From Limnohabitans sp. 2KL-51 (lineage in GTDB: Bacteria; Pseudomonadota; Gammaproteobacteria; Burkholderiales; Burkholderiaceae_C), in NCBI RefSeq assembly GCF_003063645.1, contig NZ_NESJ01000003.1, forward strand, positions 62,001-126,000: a DNA stretch of 64,000 nucleotides, in the 5' to 3' direction. The translations under genes were made by a program, and so were the position numbers. Under the pieces are notes generated by a model. It was not told the DNA's origin. It was given only the letters and a program-made list of their open reading frames with translations, and searched no databases. Of the stretch, positions 18,078 through 27,283 are shown piece after piece. Position 1 is the first letter of the stretch. The number at the start of each line of letters is the position of its first letter.

Positions 18078-19082
18078 TCAGCCAAACACCTCGGTATCCA
18101 CCTCGCTGTTGGCCTGCGCGCTGTAGCGGTTACCGGCCACCGTGTTCTGGTTGATCAGGGCATCCAGGCGCTCCAGCAAACCCGCATCCAGTTTCACATC
18201 CACCGCGGCCAGATCGTCCAGCAAGTGGGCCACCGAAGACGTGCCGGGGATGGGGATGATGTCTTCGCCTTGGTGCAGCAACCAGGCCAGCGCGAGTTGC
18301 GCGGGGCTGCAGCCGACTTCTTGCGCCAAAGCCTCGTAGGTGGGCAAGAGCTTTTGGTTGGCCGCGAAGTGGTCAGGCGTAAAACGCGGCATGCCGCGGC
18401 GAATGTCTTTGGGCTCAAACCCTGCAATGTCCAGCGGCGCACCACACAAAAAGCCCCGCGCCACCGGGCTAAAGGCCACAAAGGCCGCGCCCAGCTCTCG
18501 GCAGGCTTGCAGCACCGCGATTTCGGGGTTGCGAGTCCACAATGAATACTCGGTCTGCACAGCGGCAATCGGGTGCACCGCATGGGCTTTGCGCAAGGTG
18601 CTCGCCGACACCTCAGACAAACCGATGGCCTGAATTTTGCCCTGGCGCACCAAGTCACTCAATGCGCCCACGCTGTCTTCGATGGGCACTTTTTTGTCCC
18701 ACCGGTGCAGGTAGTACAGGTCGATCACCTCGGTCTGCAAACGGCGCAAAGAATCCTCACAGGTCTTTTTGATCGTCTCGGGGCGGCCATCGATCACCCT
18801 CACCTTGCTGCCGTCGCTTTGCTCAACGCCTTGCATGCCGCATTTGCTGGCCAGTGTGAACCGATTGCGGTGCGGCTTCATCACCTGGCCCAACAAAGCT
18901 TCATTCGATCCGAAGCCATACAACGCGGCCGTATCAAAAAAAGTCACACCCTGGTCGAAGGCGGTGAGCAACACGCGCTCGCCCTGCTGGGCCGAGACGG
19001 GTGCGCCATAAGCGTGGCTGAGGTTCATGCAGCCCAGACCGATGGCGCTGACGGAAAAGGAGGCTATTTGGCGGTTTTTCAT
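18078..19082 (-). CDS. Aldo/keto reductase
   Basis: 334-residue (beta/alpha)8 NADPH-dependent reductase. The catalytic tetrad is visible: Asp in FFDTAALYG, Tyr in the same segment, Lys in LASKCGM and His in YYLHRWD. The C-terminal cofactor loop is PIPGTSSVAHLLDD. It resembles the yeast-type/YajO AKRs that reduce small aldehydes. The substrate is not predictable. It is monocistronic and convergent with the gentisate operon. Confidence 0.85.
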   Translation of the reverse strand: MKNRQIASFSVSAIGLGCMNLSHAYGAPVSAQQGERVLLTAFDQGVTFFDTAALYGFGSNEALLGQVMKPHRNRFTLASKCGMQGVEQSDGSKVRVIDGRPETIKKTCEDSLRRLQTEVIDLYYLHRWDKKVPIEDSVGALSDLVRQGKIQAIGLSEVSASTLRKAHAVHPIAAVQTEYSLWTRNPEIAVLQACRELGAAFVAFSPVARGFLCGAPLDIAGFEPKDIRRGMPRFTPDHFAANQKLLPTYEALAQEVGCSPAQLALAWLLHQGEDIIPIPGTSSVAHLLDDLAAVDVKLDAGLLERLDALINQNTVAGNRYSAQANSEVDTEVFG

Positions 19083-19255
19083 GGCGGTATCTTAGCGAAC
19101 CCGCATCACATGCGCCGCTCGGCACACGAGTGCAAGAGGTCTTTTTCGAACTCGATCAAAATAATCAGGGCGCCAGCCAGTGGCCCAATCACGGATAAGA
19201 CCCCGTTAACATCACGCCCTTAAGCTACAAGCCCCAACTCCATACCCCCCCACAC

Positions 19256-19642
19256 ATGAACGACAACACCTCCGTAGAGCCCAAACGCCAGGGCCTATCG
19301 CGCGTCTGGCACGCGTTTTTTTATTCGGTCGAAGGTTTGCGGGCCGGATGGCATGAGCCCGCGTTTCGGCAAGAGGCGATTTTGGCCCTGCTGATATTGC
19401 CGGGCGCCTGGTGGCTGGGCCAAAGTTGGGTCGAGGTGGTCTTGTTGATCGGCGTGGTGGTGGCGGTGCTGGTGGTGGAGTTGCTCAACACCGCGGTCGA
19501 GTCGGCCATTGACCGCGTGGGGCCGGAGTGGCATGCCTTGTCCAAACGGTCAAAGGACATCGGTAGCGCCGCCGTGTTGCTGAGTCTGCTGCTGTGTGGC
19601 GGCGTCTGGCTGACAGCGCTGTGGCGGTGGTGGGCGGCCTGA
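19256..19642 (+). CDS. dgkA: Diacylglycerol kinase
   Basis: 128-residue inner-membrane enzyme with three helices, phosphorylating diacylglycerol to phosphatidate. It has the family signature ELLNTAVESAIDRVG and SKRSKDIGSAAVLLS, and an amphipathic N-terminus with FRQEAILALL. It ends 10 bases from the convergent eptA. EptA releases diacylglycerol when it moves phosphoethanolamine from phosphatidylethanolamine, so the pair forms a recycling unit. Confidence 0.93.
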   Translation: MNDNTSVEPKRQGLSRVWHAFFYSVEGLRAGWHEPAFRQEAILALLILPGAWWLGQSWVEVVLLIGVVVAVLVVELLNTAVESAIDRVGPEWHALSKRSKDIGSAAVLLSLLLCGGVWLTALWRWWAA

Positions 19643-19652
19643 GGTTTTTGGT

Positions 19653-21344
19653 TTAGGGGGAACGTGCACCGCAACCCGCAAAAATATCCAGCTCAGGCTG
19701 CTGCAAACGGGTCTTTACCTCTGCCAGCGTCAAGACCGAATGGAACAGGTGGTCGTGCGACATCGGTGCGGACGCCTGTTTTTTCCAACAATGGGCATCC
19801 CATTTCAGCTGCGACTGCAGCGGCTTGGACAACCACATCACCATGGGCACATGAGTTTGCTCTTTCGGCGCCATCATGTACGGCATGCCGTGCAGGTACA
19901 GGCCTTTTTCGCCCAGCGATTCGCCGTGGTCAGAGACATACAACATGGCCGTAGGGCGCGGCTGGCTTTTGAGCCAGCGCACGGTTTGTGCCAGCAAGTG
20001 GTCGGTGTAACGCACCGCGTTGTCGTAAGCGTTGACGATCTCCTGCGCCGGGCAATCTTGCAGCACAGTGCTGTGGCACTCAGGCTGATAGGCCTTCATG
20101 TCGGCCGGTGTGCGTTTGTAATAAGCCGGGCCGTGGTTGCCCATTTGGTGCAGCACCACGACGGTGCCTGCCGCCTTGCCACTGGCGCTTGACTTTTCCA
20201 GCTGGGCCAGGCGCTCAGGCAAAACGCGCAGCATGATTTCGTCGAAGCATTCGCCATCCGGGCACAGCGCTGGGTCTTTCAACGCCAAGGTGTTGGTGTT
20301 GGGCACGCGATCGCACAACCCTTTGCAGCCGGACTGGTTGTCCAACCACAGCACCTGCATGCCAGCGCGTTGCAACACGTCCAGCAAATTTTCGTAAGGG
20401 ATGTCATTTTTGCCATAAGCTTCGCGCCCCAAATGAGAAAACATGCAGGGCACAGAGACTTGGGTGTTGGTGCCGCAAGAACTGACGTTGGCAAAGTAGG
20501 CCAGCTCGCCGCTGCCCTGCAGTTGGCGCAGTTGCGGTGTGGTGTCACGCGCGTAACCGGCCAGACCGAAGTTGGCCGCACGCGCGGTTTCGCCCACCAC
20601 CAGCACGATCAACGGGGGCTTGTGGCCAGCCAAGGTTGCGGGTGCGAAAACAGCGTCTTGTCCAATGGGCTGCAAAGGCTGGCGAGCCTGAGCGGTCTGC
20701 CCAATCACCAAGCGTGCGCTGGCATAAAGGGTGTTGAAGGGGTTGAGCATGTAGCGCATGGATTTTTGGTTGCGCATGGTGGAGGCCAAATCCTGAAACG
20801 AAGCCCAGACCACCACCAGCAAGACCAGCGCAGCCAAAGCGGCGAGGCCCAGTTGACGCCCCACCAAGCGCTGGGCGGTCAGCTTTTGCACGGGCTGACG
20901 CCACCACCACCAGCCAGGCAGCACCACGCCCAGTGCCAGCACCACCAGCATGGACCACGACAACAAATCTCGCACCTCGCGCACATCGGTCTGCACGGTG
21001 TTGGCCATCATGGTGGGGTCGATGACGACGCCGTAGGCGATCATGAAATAACTGTTGGCCGCGGCCACCAAGAGGAGCAGCACGCCTGCCGGTTTCCGCC
21101 AGCGGGGCCAAACCAGCAGGCTGAGCAGCACGGTAGTGGACGACAACACGATGAGCGCAAAACCCACCAAGCCCATCCAGGTGCGCAGGCTGTGGGCATC
21201 GGTCAAGGCCCACATCGCACGCCAAAGGGGCAAGTTGCCCAAGGTGCTCAGCCACAAGGCCAGAACCAGCAGAAGACTCAAGGGGTGCCAGGGGCGGAGC
21301 ACCAGCACATCAGCAGGAGCAAGATCGGGAGAAGTGGGGGTCAT
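19653..21344 (-). CDS. eptA: Lipid A phosphoethanolamine transferase
   Basis: 563-residue EptA-family enzyme. About five N-terminal helices are followed by a periplasmic alkaline-phosphatase-like domain. It shows VVGETARAANFGLAGYARDT (first metal ligand Glu), the nucleophile Thr near residue 293 in SSCGTNTQVSVPCMFS, and DHGESLGEKGLYLHG near 473. It adds phosphoethanolamine to lipid A phosphates and usually lowers sensitivity to cationic peptides including polymyxins. It is the last gene of a unit with the upstream kinase and regulator, an arrangement like pmrCAB. Confidence 0.92.
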   Translation of the reverse strand: MTPTSPDLAPADVLVLRPWHPLSLLLVLALWLSTLGNLPLWRAMWALTDAHSLRTWMGLVGFALIVLSSTTVLLSLLVWPRWRKPAGVLLLLVAAANSYFMIAYGVVIDPTMMANTVQTDVREVRDLLSWSMLVVLALGVVLPGWWWWRQPVQKLTAQRLVGRQLGLAALAALVLLVVVWASFQDLASTMRNQKSMRYMLNPFNTLYASARLVIGQTAQARQPLQPIGQDAVFAPATLAGHKPPLIVLVVGETARAANFGLAGYARDTTPQLRQLQGSGELAYFANVSSCGTNTQVSVPCMFSHLGREAYGKNDIPYENLLDVLQRAGMQVLWLDNQSGCKGLCDRVPNTNTLALKDPALCPDGECFDEIMLRVLPERLAQLEKSSASGKAAGTVVVLHQMGNHGPAYYKRTPADMKAYQPECHSTVLQDCPAQEIVNAYDNAVRYTDHLLAQTVRWLKSQPRPTAMLYVSDHGESLGEKGLYLHGMPYMMAPKEQTHVPMVMWLSKPLQSQLKWDAHCWKKQASAPMSHDHLFHSVLTLAEVKTRLQQPELDIFAGCGARSP

Positions 21345-21401
21345 GGGCTACAGATGGCAAAGCAAGAGCCGCCATTCTCGAAACCCAGTCTTATCGCAAC
21401 A

Positions 21402-22844
21402 TTAAGCTTTACCCGACAGGTGGCCTGCGGCGGGCCAAACCAGCGCAAAACGCTTGCCAAAAGGGGCTGCACCCGCATCGCTCACCAGCTGCGCCCCCTG
21501 GCTTTGGGCGATGCGCTCGACCAAAGTGAGGCCTATGCCCAGGCCCGTGTCGGAGCCCGATGTGCAGGCGGCGCTGAAGTCACCGCCATCGTCGCTGACC
21601 GACAGCGTCACCTGACCTGCCCCATCGCAGGCCACACGCACCTCAACATAAGTGCCTGCCGGGTTGTGGCGCAAGGCGTTGTCCACCAGGTTGCGCAAGG
21701 CAAGCTCCAGCAAGGTGGCCTGCCCGGGCAGCGCCAATGATTCGGGTGCTTCGAGCGCGATGTCCTGGCCCAACTCGTGGGCCAGCGCCGCATGCTCAGA
21801 CACCACGCGCAGCGCCAAAGCGCACAGGTCCACGGGTTCGGACTGGTCACCCGTCATGCTTTGGGCCCGCGCCAGGTCCAACAGTTGCGACAGGATGCGC
21901 CCCGCACGCAAAGCGCCCTGCTCCACAGACTGCAAGGCCTGGGCTTGTTCAGCGGCTGGGCCATGTCGGGCCAGCCGGGCCTGCAGCACCAGCGCGGTCA
22001 ATGGGGTGCGCAGCTCATGGGCCACATCGGCTGCAAAGCGCCGCTCACGCCCGATCTGGGCCTGCAGGCGAAGCACCAACGCGTTGATGGACTGGACCGT
22101 CACGCCCAGCTCCCGATAAGGCTGCTGCGGCACCAGGGTTTGGCCTGAATCAACATCAAGCGCCGCGATCTTGCCCGACAAACGCTGCAAAGGCAGCAGG
22201 CCGCGCCGAATGGCCGAGGCCAGCATCAAGGCCACCAATGGCAAGAACACCAGCGCAGGCAGCAAGATGTGCTCAGAAATGTCGGCGGCCAGCGCTTCTC
22301 GCCGTGCCGGGTCCATGAACACGGCCACGCGGCGCACAGAGCCACCTTCTGTCGACTCACCCACGTACACGCGCCAATCCTGCGAGACGCCTTGCATCGT
22401 CAAGCCCTGCGTCTGGTGGCCCAGAGCCAGGCGCGTTGGCCATTGGGCGTGCACACCGTGCGAATCCCAGACCAGGCGTTCGTCCTGCCAGACGAGCACA
22501 TGGAATTCAGGCGCGTAGGCGTTGGGCGGATGCTGTGCCAAGGCTTTGGGCAGCGCCGCCTGTGGGGCCGCAAAGGGTTTGGACGCATCAGAGACCGTCA
22601 AGGGCATTTTGAGCGCCTCACTCAAGGGTGCGTCCAGGGGCAGGCTGAGCAGCAGTTGCGCGGCCGACACCAGCAGGCCATCGCTGATTTCTTCGGCCTC
22701 GTGGTAGCCGGTGGAATAGGCCAGTCCGGCCAGCAAGAGCCACAGTGCCACCACCCCTCCCAGCGCCCAGGCCCACAGGTAGCGCCACAACGAGCGGGGT
22801 TGGAGCTTGCCAGGATCGACCTGCGGTTTGCTCGCTAGTTTCAT
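21402..22844 (-). CDS. Sensor histidine kinase (PmrB/QseC-like)
   Basis: About 480 residues. TM1 near 20-45 (WALGGVVALWLLLAGLAY), a periplasmic loop of roughly 120 residues, TM2 (ILLPALVFLPLVALMLAS), HAMP, His near 277 in ADVAHELRTPLTAL, and ATPase motifs NLVDNALRHNPAG, VSDDGG and GLGIGL. The ATG at 22844 shares a base with the regulator stop. By context it should control eptA 57 bases downstream. The periplasmic sensor does not identify the signal by eye. Confidence 0.88.
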   Translation of the reverse strand: MKLASKPQVDPGKLQPRSLWRYLWAWALGGVVALWLLLAGLAYSTGYHEAEEISDGLLVSAAQLLLSLPLDAPLSEALKMPLTVSDASKPFAAPQAALPKALAQHPPNAYAPEFHVLVWQDERLVWDSHGVHAQWPTRLALGHQTQGLTMQGVSQDWRVYVGESTEGGSVRRVAVFMDPARREALAADISEHILLPALVFLPLVALMLASAIRRGLLPLQRLSGKIAALDVDSGQTLVPQQPYRELGVTVQSINALVLRLQAQIGRERRFAADVAHELRTPLTALVLQARLARHGPAAEQAQALQSVEQGALRAGRILSQLLDLARAQSMTGDQSEPVDLCALALRVVSEHAALAHELGQDIALEAPESLALPGQATLLELALRNLVDNALRHNPAGTYVEVRVACDGAGQVTLSVSDDGGDFSAACTSGSDTGLGIGLTLVERIAQSQGAQLVSDAGAAPFGKRFALVWPAAGHLSGKA

Positions 22845-23521
22845 CAAGCCCCACCTTGGGATTCTGGCACCGGCACAAAATAGCCCACGCCGCGCACCGT
22901 CTTAACCAGGCCTTCACCCAGTTTGCGGCGCAGGTGGTGCATGTGCACTTCCAGGGCATTACTGTCCAGCACTTCGTCAAAACCATAGAGCGCCTGCTCC
23001 AGCCGCTGGCGCGAGAGCACCTGCCCGCTGCCGCGCAGCAGTGCCAGCAGCAAGGCAAATTCCTTGGCCCGCAGCGCCACGGTCTCACCGTTGCGCACCA
23101 CCGTGTGGCCAGCGGGGTCAACCACCAGATCGCCATGGCGCAGCAGCGGCGAGGCGCGGCCTTCGCTGCGGCGCAAGGCCACGCGCATGCGGGCCAGCAG
23201 TTCCTCGGGCTCGAAGGGCTTGACCACGTAGTCGTCGGCCCCCTCGTCCAGCCCCGCCACCCGGTCGGGCAAAGCGTCTCGGGCGGTCATGATCAGAACC
23301 GGCATGACGCGGCCCGAGCGACGCACCTGGCGCAGCCAGTCCAGACCGTCGCCGTCAGGCAGGCCAAGGTCCAGCAGCACCAGGTCAAAGGGTTCCACGC
23401 GCAATGCTGCCGAAGCCAATGCCAGCGTGGACGTCACGTCCACCGCATAGCCGCTGGCCCGCAGGGTCGCGGCCAGGCCGGTGGCAATACCCGCGTCGTC
23501 TTCCACAATCAATACCCGCAT
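22844..23521 (-). CDS. OmpR-family response regulator (PmrA/QseB-like)
   Basis: 225 residues from the ATG at 23521 (MRVLIVEDDAG), which has GGAG upstream. In-frame ATGs at 23551 and 23587 would add 10-22 residues. Receiver with EDD pocket, Asp in LVLLDLGLPDGDGLDWL and Lys in VVKPFEPEELLARM. Winged helix with LEVHMHHLRRKLGEG and VRGVGYFVP. First gene of the regulator-kinase-eptA unit. A divergent PAP2 gene starts about 180 bases away. Confidence 0.88.
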   Translation of the reverse strand: MRVLIVEDDAGIATGLAATLRASGYAVDVTSTLALASAALRVEPFDLVLLDLGLPDGDGLDWLRQVRRSGRVMPVLIMTARDALPDRVAGLDEGADDYVVKPFEPEELLARMRVALRRSEGRASPLLRHGDLVVDPAGHTVVRNGETVALRAKEFALLLALLRGSGQVLSRQRLEQALYGFDEVLDSNALEVHMHHLRRKLGEGLVKTVRGVGYFVPVPESQGGA

Positions 23522-23697
23522 CGTCCCAGCTCCATTGGCTTGAGTGGTCATTTGTTGAGGCTCGATTGTCTCAGTTGTGGTGTTCATGTTGCACACCTTG
23601 TCACAGCGACTTTAAGCCTGGCTTAACCCGGGCAGCATTTAATTGAACGATGCAGAAATCAGACATGCGAATCCCCACCCAACCCCACCTGAGCTAG

Positions 23698-24411
23698 ATG
23701 CACAGTACCCACCGACATCCTCATACGATCGCCAGCCTATGGCTTTGGGGCACGCTGCTGGTGCTCACCCTGGTTTGGGACGCATCGGAATACGATCTCA
23801 GCGCCATGACCTGGTTGGGCGGCCCAAAGGGCTTTGCTTGGCGCGACCACTGGTGGTTGAGCAGCGTGATGCACACCGGTGCCAAACAACTGGCCGTGCT
23901 GATTTACCTGGGGGTGTTGGCGATGACCGTGTGGCCGCAGGGTGTTTGGCGGCGTCTGGAACGCCATCAACGTTGGGAGATCGCTGCTGGAATCACCCTC
24001 AGCTTGTTGGCGGTTACTGCCATCAAACGCATCAGTCTGACCAGTTGCCCTTGGGAATTACAAGCCTTTGGGGGAGTGGCCAGCTATGTGTCGCACTGGT
24101 CGTGGGGGGTGAGGGATGGCGGCTCCGGTTCATGTTTTCCGGGTGGGCACGCCTCGAGTGCTTTTGCCTTCATCGCCCTGAGCTTGCCGTGGTTGACCTC
24201 GACGGACACCAACCAGCAACGCCTGGGACGGGCCATGACCGGGGTGATTGTGCTGAGCGGGTTGGTCTTGGGGCTGTCGCAGACCCTCAGAGGGGCCCAC
24301 TACCCCAGCCACACAGCGTGGACCGCCTTGGTCTGCGCGGCCACGGCCTGGGCCAACCATGGTTTGTTTGCGTGGTGGCGCATCAAGCGTGAACTTTCAA
24401 TCAACCGCTAA
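23698..24411 (+). CDS. PAP2-family membrane phosphatase
   Basis: 237 residues with about five or six helices and the lipid-phosphatase triad: KRISLTSCP near residue 115, GSCFPGGHASSAFAF near 145-155, and LRGAHYPSHTAWTA near 197-210. Such enzymes act on phosphatidic acid, undecaprenyl pyrophosphate or lipid A phosphates. The divergent arrangement with a pmrAB-eptA-like unit suggests LpxT/LpxE-like or lipid-phosphate recycling activity. This is inference. Confidence 0.85.
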   Translation: MHSTHRHPHTIASLWLWGTLLVLTLVWDASEYDLSAMTWLGGPKGFAWRDHWWLSSVMHTGAKQLAVLIYLGVLAMTVWPQGVWRRLERHQRWEIAAGITLSLLAVTAIKRISLTSCPWELQAFGGVASYVSHWSWGVRDGGSGSCFPGGHASSAFAFIALSLPWLTSTDTNQQRLGRAMTGVIVLSGLVLGLSQTLRGAHYPSHTAWTALVCAATAWANHGLFAWWRIKRELSINR

Positions 24412-24422
24412 AGGTCCGCAAG

Positions 24423-25304
24423 TCAAGCCCTGCGCCGTGTCCATTCAGGCAGCGGCGCGGCTTTGTGCAGCACATCCTGGTGCAACCAAGTCGCGCTTTT
24501 GCGGGCCCGCTCGGCCACGGTGTCCAGCGGCAGTTGCTGGTAATCGTCGTTGAAGACCTCAAAGCTGTAGTCGCCCCGGTAGCCGATGCGGTCCAGGCGC
24601 AGCACCAAATCGGCCAACTGTTCGCTGTGTACACCCTCACCCGGAAACACGCGGAAAGTGCGCGCCGTGGTCATGCGCTCTTCAAAAGTCGGGGTTTCTT
24701 GCCACATGAAGTCTGACAGTTGCACCAAAAAGATTTTGGACGGATCCAGTTCTTCGATGGCGTCCAAGGAGGTCTTGGCCGCAAAGATGTGGAAGGAGTC
24801 GATGCCAATGCCGAGGTTGGGGCAGTCGGCGCGGCAGACCACGTCCCAACTGGTGGTGAATTCGTTGACGGTACGGCCCCAAGACAGCGCTTCGTAGGTG
24901 ATCTGGATGCCCAGCGGCACCGCCAGCATAGCGAGTTTTTTCAGGTCGGCGGCGATGGCGTCGAGGTCTTGTGTGGCATGGCGAGAAGTGGACGAGCATG
25001 CGAGCAAGACCTTGCTGCCAGTAGCCGCGCACATCTGGAGCATCGATTTGGCGATGTCGAGTTTGTAGCTGTGCAGGTGTCCCGACAAGCCTTCAAAATC
25101 GCGCAGCACCTGAAAACCCGTGGGCCGCATGCCGCTGGCCTGCACTGCTGCCACAGCAGCTTGCACACCCCCGGGGTGCGTGACCAAATCGCGCGCCATC
25201 AACATCACCTGAGAAAAGCCTGCGCCCTTCATGGCGGCCAGCTTGGCCTCCAGGGTGCCCGCCATGGTGATGGTGTCCATGCCGTAACCGTCGAGCATGC
25301 TCAT
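24423..25304 (-). CDS. Sugar-phosphate-isomerase fold; likely 3-dehydroshikimate dehydratase
   Basis: 293-residue xylose-isomerase-like TIM barrel (AP endonuclase 2 superfamily). Metal-ligand candidates are Glu in YEALSWGRTVN, Asp/His in GIGIDSFHIFA, and Glu in YSFEVFNDDY. It resembles the N-terminal half of two-domain bacterial 3-dehydroshikimate dehydratases (QuiC1), which form protocatechuate. Neighbours are shikimate dehydrogenase and a VOC protein like the QuiC1 C-terminal half, supporting the call. The ATG at 25304 has GGAG upstream; the longer ORF runs through a repeat. Last gene of a six-gene unit. Confidence 0.75.
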   Translation of the reverse strand: MSMLDGYGMDTITMAGTLEAKLAAMKGAGFSQVMLMARDLVTHPGGVQAAVAAVQASGMRPTGFQVLRDFEGLSGHLHSYKLDIAKSMLQMCAATGSKVLLACSSTSRHATQDLDAIAADLKKLAMLAVPLGIQITYEALSWGRTVNEFTTSWDVVCRADCPNLGIGIDSFHIFAAKTSLDAIEELDPSKIFLVQLSDFMWQETPTFEERMTTARTFRVFPGEGVHSEQLADLVLRLDRIGYRGDYSFEVFNDDYQQLPLDTVAERARKSATWLHQDVLHKAAPLPEWTRRRA

Positions 25305-25312
25305 GGCAGGTC

Positions 25313-25392
25313 TCCCGCAGGGCCGCCCCAAGGGAGACCGACGCCCCCTTGGGGGGCAGTGAATACACGAAGTGATGAACGTGGGGGCTTCA
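25313..25392. repeat. Intergenic repeat with CCCCAAGGG/CCCTTGGGG stem
   Basis: Between the VOC gene and the TIM-barrel gene. The arms CCCCAAGGG (25326) and CCCTTGGGG (25346) form a hairpin, with AAGCCCCCACGTTCATCACT on the minus strand. I recognise this as a repeat type common between genes of Comamonadaceae, from memory. It may shape expression of the last gene. Confidence 0.5.
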
Positions 25393-25398
25393 TTTTTT

Positions 25399-26274
25399 TC
25401 ACTGGTGAACCAGTTCAAAAGCGACCGAGCCCAGCGTAGCGCGGGTGAGCGCACCCCGGTCCTCGGGGTGCAGCTGGGTCGATTCGACAAACTCCACGCC
25501 TCGCGCCTTGAGCGTGGCCACCGCCAGCCCCACATCGGGCACGCCAAAGCCAATGCGCTGCAAGCACTCGGGGCTGTCGTCGGCGTCCATCCAGGGCTCG
25601 GGCTCCACCAGTTGCCATAAGAAGCTGCCGCAAGGGCTTTTCATCAGCTTGCCCTTGGGCAAGATCCCAAAGCGCTCTTCATCGGGAATGCTGCTGAAGT
25701 CGAACATGTGTTCGTAATAGGTCTGCCAGTCGGCGCTGCGCGCCGCACCGATGTACTGCACCACGCCAAAGTAGCTCATGCCAGCCAGCGCAGGAGGGTT
25801 CGGGTCCACGGTGGGGATCGGCTTGAAGTCGATGTCGTAGATGGAGAATTCTTGCCAGCGGTCCACAAAGTAAAAACGGCTACCGCCTGGGCCGTGGATG
25901 GCAGGGATGTGCAGCTCCATCGCTTGGGCGTGGCTGTCCACGTTCCATGCACCCAAATCCAGGCAGCGGGTGTGCGCCTTCAGGGCGTCTTGCACCCGAA
26001 AAGCCACGGCCGAGATCGCGGGCTGGCCATCGACCGTGCCGCTCACGCGGGCATCATCCGGGCTGGCGTTCACCACCAGGTTCATGCTCCCCTGGCGGTA
26101 CAGCGTCACCTCGCGCGAGCGGTGACGGGCCACCGGGCGAAAGCCCATGTTTTCGAGCACCTGACCCAGAGCCTGCGGGCGGCTAGTGGCGTATTCGATG
26201 AATTCAATGCCCGCGATGCCCAATCGATTGGGCATGTCGGGAACGGCTTCGCGGTTGGCAGGTTTCAGGGTCAT
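25399..26274 (-). CDS. VOC-family protein, 4-hydroxyphenylpyruvate-dioxygenase-like
   Basis: 291 residues resembling 4-hydroxyphenylpyruvate dioxygenase: GIAGIEFIEYATSRPQALGQ at the N-terminus, HIPAIHGPGGSRFYFVD, and a C-terminal half with FGVVQYIGAARS (VxY rather than the usual VxH iron ligand), GSFLWQLVEPEPWM and GSVAFELVHQ. The same fold is the C-terminal half of QuiC1-type dehydroshikimate dehydratases. Location between shikimate dehydrogenase and the TIM-barrel gene suggests a role there rather than in tyrosine breakdown. ATG 26274 has GGAG upstream; the track start is TTG. Confidence 0.7.
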   Translation of the reverse strand: MTLKPANREAVPDMPNRLGIAGIEFIEYATSRPQALGQVLENMGFRPVARHRSREVTLYRQGSMNLVVNASPDDARVSGTVDGQPAISAVAFRVQDALKAHTRCLDLGAWNVDSHAQAMELHIPAIHGPGGSRFYFVDRWQEFSIYDIDFKPIPTVDPNPPALAGMSYFGVVQYIGAARSADWQTYYEHMFDFSSIPDEERFGILPKGKLMKSPCGSFLWQLVEPEPWMDADDSPECLQRIGFGVPDVGLAVATLKARGVEFVESTQLHPEDRGALTRATLGSVAFELVHQ

Positions 26275-26295
26275 CTCAAGGCTCCAGTCGGGCAA

Positions 26296-27129
26296 TCAAT
26301 AACTCAGCTTTGCCACACGACGCAGGACTTCAGCCGTGGTGGTGGGCAGGCCAAAAAATTCCAGATAAGCAGGGATTTGCTCGTAAAGCATGTCGGTGCC
26401 CACCTGAGTTGGGCAGCCACGTGCTTGGGCCGCCGCCAAAAATGCCGTGGTCTCGGCACGCATCACCACCTCGCCCACAAAAGTGTCGGGCGACAAGCGC
26501 GACACATCCAGGGGCAGCGGATCGCCTTCGTTCATGCCCAAGGGTGTGGCGTTGACAACCAGGTCATGCCCCGCCGCATCATTAGAGCTGGTACGCACAT
26601 CGATTTGCGGGTAGTTATCCCTGAGCCGCTGGGCCAGCGCTTCGCAGCAAGCGGTGTTCACATCGAACAGGCTGATGGCCGCAATGCCTGCGCCCGCGAG
26701 TGATGCTGCAATCGCGCAACCCACGCCCCCTGTGCCGACGACGAGCACGCGTTTACCCATCAGGCCAAAACCCTTGCGCTGCACACCGCGCACAAAACCG
26801 GCACCGTCAAACATGTCTCCCACCAGGCGACCATCGGCCAAACGCTTGACCGCATTGCAGGCTCCGGCCACGCGCACGGTGGCGGTCACTTCATCGAGCA
26901 AACCCACCGTGCTGACCTTGTGCGGCATGGTGATCAATGCGCCCCGGATGTTTTCCAGCGTGAACACAGACTTGAGGAAAGCCGGGTAGTGCTCGGCTGT
27001 GCAGCCCATTGGCACCACCACCGCGTTGATCCCCGCCTCGTTGAAGTACGGGTTGTAAATCATCGGTGACTTGAAGGTGTGCGTGGGGTAACCGATGTGG
27101 GCGATGAGTTCGGTATGGCCGTTGATCAT
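26296..27129 (-). CDS. Shikimate/quinate dehydrogenase family protein
   Basis: 277 residues of the AroE/YdiB fold. N-terminal substrate domain with PMIYNPYFNEAGINAVVVPM, catalytic Lys in ITMPHKVSTVGLLDE and Asp in GDMFDGAGFVRG. Rossmann domain with VVGTGGVGCAIAASLAGAG and VNATPLGMNEGDPLP. It probably oxidises imported shikimate (or a close relative) to the 3-dehydro form, feeding the dehydratase-like gene. A paralogue lies at 55497. Biosynthetic aroE is presumably elsewhere. Confidence 0.85.
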   Translation of the reverse strand: MINGHTELIAHIGYPTHTFKSPMIYNPYFNEAGINAVVVPMGCTAEHYPAFLKSVFTLENIRGALITMPHKVSTVGLLDEVTATVRVAGACNAVKRLADGRLVGDMFDGAGFVRGVQRKGFGLMGKRVLVVGTGGVGCAIAASLAGAGIAAISLFDVNTACCEALAQRLRDNYPQIDVRTSSNDAAGHDLVVNATPLGMNEGDPLPLDVSRLSPDTFVGEVVMRAETTAFLAAAQARGCPTQVGTDMLYEQIPAYLEFFGLPTTTAEVLRRVAKLSY

Positions 27130-27213
27130 GGGCTAAAGGGAAAAAGACCCGCATCGTCAATGCCTGCGGGCTGAAGAAACCAGAAAATACCTCCCTGCAT
27201 GCGGAGGCCGGGT

Positions 27214-27275
27214 CCGCTGCAGCACCAGGCTGCAGCGGGTCTGTCTCAAGCCTGAGCCACGGCGCATGCCGTGGC
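27214..27275 (-). promoter_or_regulatory. Two stem-loops after dctP
   Basis: GCCACGGC-GCAT-GCCGTGGC (27256-27275) and CCGCTGCAGC-N5-GCTGCAGCGG (27214-27238) lie in the gap between dctP and the shikimate dehydrogenase gene. Neither has a T-run. They may protect or partly terminate the transporter mRNA, giving more binding protein than downstream enzyme. Confidence 0.5.
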
Positions 27276-27283
27276 CTTGGGGC

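Noticed and set aside
25399-26274. True 4-hydroxyphenylpyruvate dioxygenase for tyrosine breakdown
   Set aside because: Surrounded by shikimate dehydrogenase, a dehydratase-like barrel and a TRAP importer, with no homogentisate genes nearby; the expected VxH iron ligand appears as VxY. I keep only a family-level call.
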